From Alphaproteobacteria bacterium (GTDB lineage Bacteria; Pseudomonadota; Alphaproteobacteria; RF32; CAG-239), in the NCBI GenBank assembly GCA_017546885.1, contig JAFYRQ010000051.1:1-23323 (forward strand): a stretch of 23,323 bases of DNA, written 5' to 3'. Shown here piece after piece: positions 1 to 5,917 of this stretch. Each line of letters opens with the position of its first letter. The stretch's first letter is position 1. The notes under the pieces are model-generated. The model was not told the DNA's origin, searched no databases, and was given only the letters and a program-made list of their open reading frames with translations. The position numbers and the translations under genes were made by a program.

Positions 1-1564
1 GGTTGGTAAGGTGCTCGAAATATTTTGCGTCTCCCGCACCACCCAGTATAAATACCGGGGGTTCGATATTTTTTAAACCTGAAAATTTATCGGCTAAATT
101 GATAATTGATTGAGCGGCAATATCATATCCTTTTTGTTCGACTAATCGGCTTGTTGCGCAAATAATAGGCGTTTGCTCAACATTTTTAATTGATTTTGCA
201 ATGTTGTCAAACTTATATATGTCAACCAGAGGGATGACTTTTTGCTTAAATTCATCATCTGTTGCTATTTTTGATATGAGTTTTACAAATTCTTTTTTGT
301 TTTCAAGTTTTGCTTCTAAAGAATTTTCATCATAAATTTTGAATGTAAACGGAGCAAAATATTTATTGAGGTTATCGATTTTTTGCTGATTCGGAGAAAT
401 TAATCTTTTGTCATATCCGTTTACAATTCCGAAAAAGTTACGGTGATCTTTACGAATTTTCAAAATATCACGAAAATCATAACCGAAATCAAGTTCTTTA
501 GAAACCTCTTCCATATAGTTTTTGGATACGGTTACAACTCTGTCTGCTAAATGAAAATTACAAGAGGCTTGATTGTAGCAATCGTGAACAATGAGTGTAT
601 GGTCAGCACGAGGATTACTGTTTTTGATAGCTTTTGCGTTTTTGAAAACTAAACGGCTCAAATCTTCATATAATGAATTTAAGATTTTTGAGGTGTTGTC
701 ATAATCCCACCCCTGATAACCTAAGTGGTGTGCCAAATGGATAACAGGTATTCTTTTAAGTTTGTCGGCAATGGTACTTTCCATTATTTCGGCCTCAACT
801 TTAGCCAGTGAAAAATATTTTAACAATCCTGACAAAGCACCACTATGCCAATCGTTTGCAACTATCAAATTCGGGTTTGCAATATAAGAATTTTTCTTAA
901 GGTATAAGCTTTCTATTAAACAATAAACGGCTTTAGAAAAGAATGCGAAACGTTCAACCTCGTTAATATTGTTGCTGTTCAAAATGTAGCATCCGTCCTG
1001 TGCCGGATTGTTTTGCGGGTGCGGATTAATAGAAAAGAATCTGTCGTTTTCCAAGAAAATATAATCAACATTATTCATATTGCCGAGGTAAACATTAACG
1101 TCATGTTTTACTAAAGTATTGCGAGCTCCGATGAAAGGAACTTTTAATGTTGCGATTTTTTTAACATCAATATTTTTTTTCTGTGCCCCAAAATATGTTT
1201 TACCGTCAAAAGCTGCTTTTTTCTTGCCGGTATCACCAATGTACATAGGGGTTACGATAGATATTCTGTCTTGTGTGTCTGCAAAAGTAGAATTAAACGA
1301 TTCAGGTAATTCGGAAGCAACCATTCCCAAACCGCCCCATTTCATAAAGGTTGCCGTTTCTGCGGTAATCATCCATGCGTTGATATTATCAAAGGCAGGC
1401 CACTCTTCTTTAGACAGGCATTGTCTGCGTCCTAAATTTTGGATTTCGGATAAAATGGGGTTGTTGACTACTCCAAAAGATATATTCAATTTTTTCTTGT
1501 TAAAATCTTTAGATAACGGTTTATATGTTTTTTCTTTTGTTCCGCAAACAACTGTGGCGTTCAT
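1..1564 (-). CDS. glgA: Glycogen/starch synthase-like glycosyltransferase (GT5), 3' end outside window
   Basis: This reading frame is open from ATG at 1564 to the left edge (521 codons visible, no stop). GT5 enzymes transfer glucose from ADP- or UDP-glucose to a growing alpha-1,4-glucan in the cytoplasm. Family landmarks appear in order: KWGGLG at about 75-80 (the K-x-GG-L nucleotide-sugar loop), NDWHSG near 235, HLAHHLGYQG (counterpart of the usual IHNLAYQG), FGIVNGYD, and SRLVEQKG near 472 with its Arg and Lys kept. The first ~65 residues precede the normal N-terminus, since GlgA usually begins only a few residues before the K-x-GG-L loop. The start has a GAGAG ribosome site upstream. The protein is divergent: the usual Asp after GGLG is replaced, and HN becomes HH. 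The donor is not determinable. A GT5 relative with another glucan role is possible. Confidence 0.85.
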   Translation of the reverse strand, partial: MNATVVCGTKEKTYKPLSKDFNKKKLNISFGVVNNPILSEIQNLGRRQCLSKEEWPAFDNINAWMITAETATFMKWGGLGMVASELPESFNSTFADTQDRISIVTPMYIGDTGKKKAAFDGKTYFGAQKKNIDVKKIATLKVPFIGARNTLVKHDVNVYLGNMNNVDYIFLENDRFFSINPHPQNNPAQDGCYILNSNNINEVERFAFFSKAVYCLIESLYLKKNSYIANPNLIVANDWHSGALSGLLKYFSLAKVEAEIMESTIADKLKRIPVIHLAHHLGYQGWDYDNTSKILNSLYEDLSRLVFKNAKAIKNSNPRADHTLIVHDCYNQASCNFHLADRVVTVSKNYMEEVSKELDFGYDFRDILKIRKDHRNFFGIVNGYDKRLISPNQQKIDNLNKYFAPFTFKIYDENSLEAKLENKKEFVKLISKIATDDEFKQKVIPLVDIYKFDNIAKSIKNVEQTPIICATSRLVEQKGYDIAAQSIINLADKFSGLKNIEPPVFILGGAGDAKYFEHLTN

Positions 1565-1667
1565 TACAATTCTCTCTATGCAAAAAATAATCAAATCATT
1601 TATGAGAAAAATCTTATATCGTCAGATTTAATAATTAATTAAGACGGTATATAAAAAACTTCCTCTC

Positions 1668-1696
1668 TTGACTTGTTATGTTTTAATTACTAAATT
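1668..1696 (+). promoter_or_regulatory. Predicted grpE promoter
   Basis: TTGACT at 1668-1673 is followed after 17 bases by TAAATT at 1691-1696, about 50 bases before the grpE start. The upstream context TCTTGACTT is shared with the rpmB promoter of this window, so it looks like the ordinary housekeeping type. A heat-shock sigma-32 reading (CTTGA-type -35) cannot be excluded, because grpE is commonly heat-induced. Confidence 0.5.
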
Positions 1697-1746
1697 TTAT
1701 ATAAGTAAAATATACGACTTTAATAATAAAAATTAAAGAGGAAAAA

Positions 1747-2298
1747 ATGGATAGTAACAAAAATACTGTAGAAGAAGAAAAAATTGAAGATTTAGAAAAT
1801 ATCGAAGATGTTGCAGAGACAAATGCGGATGATGAAACCGCTAGTCTTACCGAAGAAGATATTGCAGCTTTGCAACAAGAAAATGCTAAACTCAAGGAAG
1901 ACTATTTAAGAGCTTATGCCGATTTGGAAAACACCAAAAGACGTTGCGCTCAAGAATTGGAAAAAAATTCAAAATATGCAATAGCATCTTTTGCCAAAGA
2001 TTTGTTGGTTGTTGCCGATAATCTTCATAGGGCTTTGGAAGCAGCCGGCGATGAGCATGTTGAGCAATTCAAAAAAGGTGTGGAACTTACCGAATCGGAG
2101 TTGATGAAGGTTTTTAATAAGTTCGGTATTACAAAAATGGAAATAATGGGTGAAGTGTTTAATCCTTCATATCACCAAGTTGTTCAAGAAGTGGAGGATA
2201 AGACTAAACCTGCGGGAACAATAATTGCTGAGTTGCAAACAGGTTATATGATAAATGACAGAATATTGCGAGAAGCGATGGTGGTTGTTACCAGATAA
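1747..2298 (+). CDS. grpE: GrpE, DnaK nucleotide-exchange factor
   Basis: GrpE releases ADP from DnaK and so drives the Hsp70 folding cycle in the cytoplasm. The 183-residue protein has the family layout: an acidic, disordered N-terminus (about 1-38), a long helix (ENAKLKEDYLRAYADLENTKRR, split here only by description), and the C-terminal beta domain with the signature NPSYHQVV followed by AGTIIAELQTGYMINDRILR. Length is normal for the family. The start has a strong AGAGGA ribosome site at 1736-1741. The gene stands alone: hrcA, dnaK and dnaJ, often nearby in other genomes, are not in this window. It has its own promoter and intrinsic terminator, so it is probably monocistronic. Confidence 0.97.
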   Translation: MDSNKNTVEEEKIEDLENIEDVAETNADDETASLTEEDIAALQQENAKLKEDYLRAYADLENTKRRCAQELEKNSKYAIASFAKDLLVVADNLHRALEAAGDEHVEQFKKGVELTESELMKVFNKFGITKMEIMGEVFNPSYHQVVQEVEDKTKPAGTIIAELQTGYMINDRILREAMVVVTR

Positions 2299-2326
2299 AA
2301 AAGAGCGGAATTTCCGCTCTTTTTTT
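2299..2326 (+). terminator. Intrinsic terminator of grpE
   Basis: GAGCGG (2303-2308) pairs with CCGCTC (2314-2319) around a five-base AATTT loop, followed by seven T (2320-2326). It begins right after the grpE stop codon. Confidence 0.92.
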
Positions 2327-2350
2327 GCAAAGTAAAATTTATAAAATAAA

Positions 2351-2370
2351 AACCCTCCGAAAGGAGGGTT
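2351..2370 (-). terminator. Intrinsic terminator of rpmB
   Basis: A perfect 8-bp hairpin, AACCCTCC (2351-2358) with GGAGGGTT (2363-2370), encloses a four-base loop. Read on the minus strand it follows the rpmB stop by about 25 bases and is trailed by a T-rich tract (TTTTTATTTTAT). Confidence 0.88.
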
Positions 2371-2395
2371 ATAAGTTGCTTATTTTTTTATTTAA

Positions 2396-2758
2396 TTATT
2401 TAGCAGCTTTCTTAGCGGCAACTTTAGCAATACGAGCAGGAGTTGCTTTTTTAGCTTTAGCAACAGGTTTTTCAGCAACGCCTTTTTTCTTTTCAACAGA
2501 TTTTTTAATCTTCAAAGCTTCAGGAGTCAATTTGCTGCTTGCTGTAGATTCCAAATAAGAATCCAAACCGCCATTGTGTTCGATAGAACGTAATGTCTTA
2601 GAGCAAATTTTCAATTTGAAAAACTTGTTCAAAGCTTCACTAAACAATGAAACAACTTGTAAGTTAGGCATAAAACGACGACGGGTGTGATTGTTAGCGT
2701 GGCTAACGTTGTTACCGCTCATAACGCCGGTGCCTGAAATTTCACATTTTTTTACCAT
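2396..2758 (-). CDS. rpmB: 50S ribosomal protein L28 with Lys/Ala-rich C-terminal tail
   Basis: L28 is a structural protein of the large ribosomal subunit. Residues 1-85 match the family: CEISGTGVMSGNNVSHANNHTRRR is split here as CEISGTGVMSGNN then VSHANNHTRRRF, then MPNLQVVSLFSEAL and LRSIEHNGGLDSYL. The total of 120 residues exceeds the usual ~78-100. The extra part (about 90-120) is a basic Lys/Ala/Pro tail resembling histone H1-type tails. I chose ATG 2758 because AAGGA lies eight bases upstream, the known L28 N-terminus begins there, and a promoter occupies the sequence just upstream; the longer frame to 2821 would cover that promoter. The gene is flanked by its own promoter and terminator. 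rpmG is not visible beside it. Confidence 0.96.
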   Translation of the reverse strand: MVKKCEISGTGVMSGNNVSHANNHTRRRFMPNLQVVSLFSEALNKFFKLKICSKTLRSIEHNGGLDSYLESTASSKLTPEALKIKKSVEKKKGVAEKPVAKAKKATPARIAKVAAKKAAK

Positions 2759-2792
2759 AATTCCAATCCTTGAAAAACAAACTTGTTGCCTG

Positions 2793-2821
2793 TTAATAGC
2801 CATTTTATTGTTAAAAGTCAA
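2793..2821 (-). promoter_or_regulatory. Predicted rpmB promoter
   Basis: On the minus strand TTGACT (2821-2816) is followed after exactly 17 bases by TATTAA (2798-2793). It lies about 35 bases before the L28 ATG, giving a short leader of about 28 bases that carries the AAGGA ribosome site. Confidence 0.7.
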
Positions 2822-2894
2822 GAATTATTTGTGTATTTTGAAAAAAATGTAGCATTTATTTTTTTTTAGCTTTATTAATAAGGCTGAAAAATAT

Positions 2895-2971
2895 GTATTC
2901 GTAGCTCAACCGGATAGAGTGTTGGCCTCCGACGCCAAAGGTTGCGGGTTCGAATCCCGCCGAATACGCCA
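2895..2971 (+). tRNA. tRNA-Arg (anticodon CCG), CCA encoded
   Basis: A complete 77-nt cloverleaf. The acceptor stem is GTATTCG/CGAATAC and the D stem GCTC/GAGT includes one G-T pair. The anticodon stem is TTGGC/GCCAA with loop CTCCGAC, so the anticodon is CCG, reading the codon CGG. The variable loop has five bases. The T stem is GCGGG/CCCGC with loop TTCGAAT, and the discriminator G is followed by an encoded CCA. It is followed at once by a terminator. CGG should be an uncommon codon in a genome this AT-rich. Confidence 0.97.
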
Positions 2972-2974
2972 ATA

Positions 2975-3013
2975 AAAAATCGCCCTTTAATAAAAGAGCG
3001 ATTTTTGTTTTTT
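2975..3013. terminator. Two-way intrinsic terminator between tRNA-Arg and rlmN
   Basis: AAAAATCGC (2975-2983) pairs with GCGATTTTT (2998-3006), extended inside by CTTT/AAAG after one mismatch, with an AATA loop. The plus strand continues in a T tract (3002-3013) for the tRNA. The minus strand ends in TTTTTTATT and would terminate rlmN. Confidence 0.85.
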
Positions 3014-3023
3014 GTGAACTATA

Positions 3024-4085
3024 TTACAAATCTTTTTTCTGGGATTTTAATTGTCCGCAAGCTGCCAAAATATCCTGTCCTCTCGGTGTTCTGATAGGGG
3101 CTGAAAAACCATGTTTTTGTAATGTTTCCGAAAAAGCATGTATTCTGTTGTTTGAACTGGGAACAAAATCACATCCCGGCCACGGATTAAATGCAATCAA
3201 GTTGAATTTTGCATTTATCTTATATTGTTTCATTAAGTTCATTAACTCGGTTGCATGTTCATAAGTATCATTAAAATTTTGCAACATTAAATATTCGAAA
3301 GTTATATATCCTCCGTGGTTTTCCTGATATTGGTGGCAGGCTTTCATCAGCTCGGGTAAAGGATATTTTTTGTTAATAGGCATAATTTGTGAGCGCAAAT
3401 CATTGTTAGATGCGTGCAAACTTACCGCTAACTTTGTTCCTACTTCTTTATCGAAATTCGGAATATGAGGGACAATGCCTGAGGTGGAAACGGTTATGCG
3501 TCTTTTAGACAGTGCAATTCCTTCTCCGTCAGAAATTATTTTCATGGCTCTGACTAAATTGTCGTAGTTTTGAAACGGCTCTCCCATTCCCATAACCACA
3601 ATGTTTGATAACATTCTTGCTTGTTCTTTTAAATTCCACTCTTTGTAAACATCTCGAGCGACCATAAATTGAGATACGATTTCTCCTGCCGTCAAATTTC
3701 TGGTAAGTCTTTGACTTCCTGTATGGCAAAACTTACATCCCATTGCACAGCCGACTTGTGTGGAAATACATACTGCTCCGCGGTCTTCTTCTGGAATATA
3801 AACCATTTCGACTTTTTGTCCGTCTTTGAACTCCAAAAGCCATTTATGAGTTTTGTCGGTTGATATTTGTTCTGCAACGATTTTAGGGCGAGACAGTTCA
3901 AAATATTCTGACAGTTTTTCACGCAATGATTTTGAAAGATTTGTCATTTCTTCAAAATCTGTTTTGCCGTAAAAGTAAACCCATTGCCAAATCTGTTTGG
4001 CTCGAAAAGCAGGTTCTCCGAGTTGTTTTAAATGTTCTTGCAGTTCCTCTTTAGAGAGGCCGATTAATTCTATTTTATTATCCAT
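3024..4085 (-). CDS. rlmN: RlmN, dual 23S rRNA/tRNA adenine-C2 methyltransferase (radical SAM)
   Basis: RlmN methylates C2 of A2503 in 23S rRNA and of A37 in some tRNAs, using a 4Fe-4S cluster and S-adenosylmethionine. All key cysteines are present, counted from the ATG start: the radical-SAM C-x3-C-x2-C at C113, C117 and C120 (VGCAMGCKFC), C106 just before it (AVCISTQ), and C343 in the C-terminal ILAACGQL, which carries the intermediate methyl group. The 353-residue length is typical. I chose ATG at 4085 because it overlaps the stop of the upstream gene as TAATG, implying coupled translation. A GTG at 4094 would add three residues. Overlap with the ialB-family gene says they share a transcript, although the functions are unrelated. 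Confidence 0.95.
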   Translation of the reverse strand: MDNKIELIGLSKEELQEHLKQLGEPAFRAKQIWQWVYFYGKTDFEEMTNLSKSLREKLSEYFELSRPKIVAEQISTDKTHKWLLEFKDGQKVEMVYIPEEDRGAVCISTQVGCAMGCKFCHTGSQRLTRNLTAGEIVSQFMVARDVYKEWNLKEQARMLSNIVVMGMGEPFQNYDNLVRAMKIISDGEGIALSKRRITVSTSGIVPHIPNFDKEVGTKLAVSLHASNNDLRSQIMPINKKYPLPELMKACHQYQENHGGYITFEYLMLQNFNDTYEHATELMNLMKQYKINAKFNLIAFNPWPGCDFVPSSNNRIHAFSETLQKHGFSAPIRTPRGQDILAACGQLKSQKKDL

Positions 4086-4600
4086 TAGCGACACTTTGTA
4101 CTGATAGCTTTATAAGCAGCATTAAAACCGTTTAAGGAATATATATCTTTTGTATCAAATCCGTTTACGGAAGAGCCTTTGATGATTAATCTTTCGCCTT
4201 TTTTCATGGCTTCGATCAGTTGATTGTCAACATCGGAGTTCATGGTCCATGCTCTGTCCGATTCAACAAAGAAATCGGTAATGGTTTCTTTTCCTATTTT
4301 AACAATAACCGGAGCATCATTTTTATAAATATATCCGGAAGTAAAACTTACAACATCAAAACTGTTATCGGCAGGACGGCGAGTTATAATCATAAAAACA
4401 TCACCTCTTTTTGTGTACTTTCCCTCGGATTGTTGCGGAGTTGCCGCCATATAACAAACAAAACCGTTGCCTTCTTTTTGTGCGTGAGCTGTCCAATCTC
4501 CGTATTCTCCAAGTTTTTTAGGTGCTTCCTTTGCATTAGAGATATGCGGAGCAAGCAAAAAAACTAAACATAAAGCACATAACATTCCGAGTTTTTTCAT
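4085..4600 (-). CDS. IalB-family (invasion-associated locus B) secreted protein
   Basis: 171 residues with a clear signal peptide (about 1-23, probable cleavage SNA|KE), so it is periplasmic or exported. The mature part has the IalB-family arrangement: GEYGDWTAHAQKEG near the start, C49 in FVCYMAATP, a central RGDVFMIITRRP strand, the ITDFFVESDRAWT region, then RLIIKGSSVNGFDTKDIYSL and NAAYKAISTKC with C170. C49 and C170 could form a disulfide. The family was named from Bartonella invasion, but members occur in many free-living alphaproteobacteria, so no virulence role should be assumed. The ribosome site AAGGA lies seven bases before ATG. It is the first gene of a pair with rlmN. Confidence 0.82.
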   Translation of the reverse strand: MKKLGMLCALCLVFLLAPHISNAKEAPKKLGEYGDWTAHAQKEGNGFVCYMAATPQQSEGKYTKRGDVFMIITRRPADNSFDVVSFTSGYIYKNDAPVIVKIGKETITDFFVESDRAWTMNSDVDNQLIEAMKKGERLIIKGSSVNGFDTKDIYSLNGFNAAYKAISTKCR

Positions 4601-4702
4601 TATAATTTCCTTTTTGCGGTTAATTATTTTTTGTATATATTTGATAAATACATAAAAACTGTTAACATTACAATATAGTTTTTACAAAAAAGCAGGTTTT
4701 TT

Positions 4703-5917
4703 ATGATTAGAGATAAATATCTGGATATAAGCAAGATTACAACCGACAAAAAAATTTTGAAGATTTTTGAGGTTGTTCATCGCCATGGCGGTATTCTACG
4801 TTTTGTCGGAGGCTCGGTGAGGGATGCTATTGCCGGCAGAATGGGACATGACTTGAATTTATCGACAGATTTAACACCTGATGAACTGGCTGAAGCTTGC
4901 GAAGATGCCGGTATAAAAACTACTCCGATAGGATTGAAATACGGAACTTTAGGTTTAGTCATTAATAATACTTTATTGGAAATAAGCTCATTAAGAAAAA
5001 CTGTCAAAGATGACGGCTCTCGCTCCATGTTTGAGTTTACGGATAATTGGGAAACAGATGCTTCTCGCCGTGACTTAACGATTAATGCGGTATATGCGGA
5101 TGAGCAAGGCAACGTTTTTGATTATTATGACGGAATTGCAGATTTGGAAAAGGGGATTGTTCGTTTTATCGGTGATGCAAATTCCCGAATAAAGGAAGAT
5201 TATTTGCGAATCCTTCGTTTCTTCAGATTCCACTCGTTGTTTGCTAAAACCGAAATAGATAAAAAGTCACTGAAGGCTTGTATAGAAAACAGAGAGGGAT
5301 TGGAAACACTTTCCATCGAGCGTATAAAAGAAGAGCTTATCAGGATTATTATGACTCCTAATGCGGCTGATGTTCTTGAGATTATGGGTAATCACGAAAT
5401 ATTGTTGAATTGGTTGCCGAAATCAGAAAATTTAGAAAATCTTGCATTTTTGATAAGGTTGGAAAATGCTCTTAATTTGCCGCAAAACTACTTGAGAAGA
5501 TTTTTTGTAATGTATTTTCCGGATAAAAATTTGGCGGAAAATTTAGCTATGCGCTTGCATATGACTAAACGTCAAAAAGAAAATATGGTAAAATGGGCTG
5601 ATATCAAAATAGGCATTGAAAATATTGCGGAACCTAAATTGCGCAGAAAATTAATTTATCGATACGGAAAAGATTTTTGTATTGATAAACTGTTAATCGA
5701 ATCGGCAAAAACTCAAATAGTTCCTGACAATTTGATTGGATTGATAAAAGAAATCGAGGAAGAAGTTGTTCCGATTTTTCCGATTAGCGGAAAGGATATA
5801 ATTAAGATAAAAGAAACGGATAATTCTCAAATCGGAGCAATTCTTGATAAGCTGAAAGAGGACTGGATAGCCAGCGATTTCAACTTATCAAGAGATGATT
5901 TGCTCCAAAAAATTTGA
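4703..5917 (+). CDS. cca: Class II CCA tRNA nucleotidyltransferase / poly(A) polymerase family, with D-x-N at the catalytic site
   Basis: This family adds or repairs the CCA end of tRNAs from CTP and ATP. The 404-residue protein shows RFVGGSVRDAIAGR (34-46), SRRDLTINAVYAD (motif B) and KEDYLRILRFFRF (the EDxxR base-reading motif of class II). The rest is the usual helical neck, body and tail. The metal-binding motif, normally G-x-D-x-D, reads GHDLNLSTD: D50 is kept but the second Asp is Asn52 (codon AAT). In known family members this Asp binds catalytic metal, so activity may be weak or altered. The one tRNA in this window encodes its own CCA, so the enzyme may serve only for repair. Only a weak GCAGG ribosome site precedes ATG 4703. 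The stop abuts that of the Lon-like gene. Confidence 0.9.
   Translation: MIRDKYLDISKITTDKKILKIFEVVHRHGGILRFVGGSVRDAIAGRMGHDLNLSTDLTPDELAEACEDAGIKTTPIGLKYGTLGLVINNTLLEISSLRKTVKDDGSRSMFEFTDNWETDASRRDLTINAVYADEQGNVFDYYDGIADLEKGIVRFIGDANSRIKEDYLRILRFFRFHSLFAKTEIDKKSLKACIENREGLETLSIERIKEELIRIIMTPNAADVLEIMGNHEILLNWLPKSENLENLAFLIRLENALNLPQNYLRRFFVMYFPDKNLAENLAMRLHMTKRQKENMVKWADIKIGIENIAEPKLRRKLIYRYGKDFCIDKLLIESAKTQIVPDNLIGLIKEIEEEVVPIFPISGKDIIKIKETDNSQIGAILDKLKEDWIASDFNLSRDDLLQKI

Noticed and set aside
61..69. Lon-like Walker A with Ala instead of Ser/Thr after Lys (residues 61-69 of the protease) as a sign of an inactive ATPase
   Set aside because: This protease group commonly varies at these positions, and the Ser-Lys protease pair is intact, so I do not treat it as degeneration. 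Coordinates given here are residues, the gene is at 5918-8356.
1119..1631. 170-residue plus-strand open frame over the glgA start
   Set aside because: It is antisense to a frame with clear GT5 motifs, and its protein has no recognisable features.
2759..2821. Longer L28 start 21 codons upstream
   Set aside because: The extra residues are not L28-like and would cover the -35/-10 promoter elements and the AAGGA ribosome site.
4086..4094. GTG start of rlmN three codons upstream
   Set aside because: The ATG at 4085 forms a TAATG junction with the upstream stop, which is the more usual coupling; the GTG has no ribosome site.
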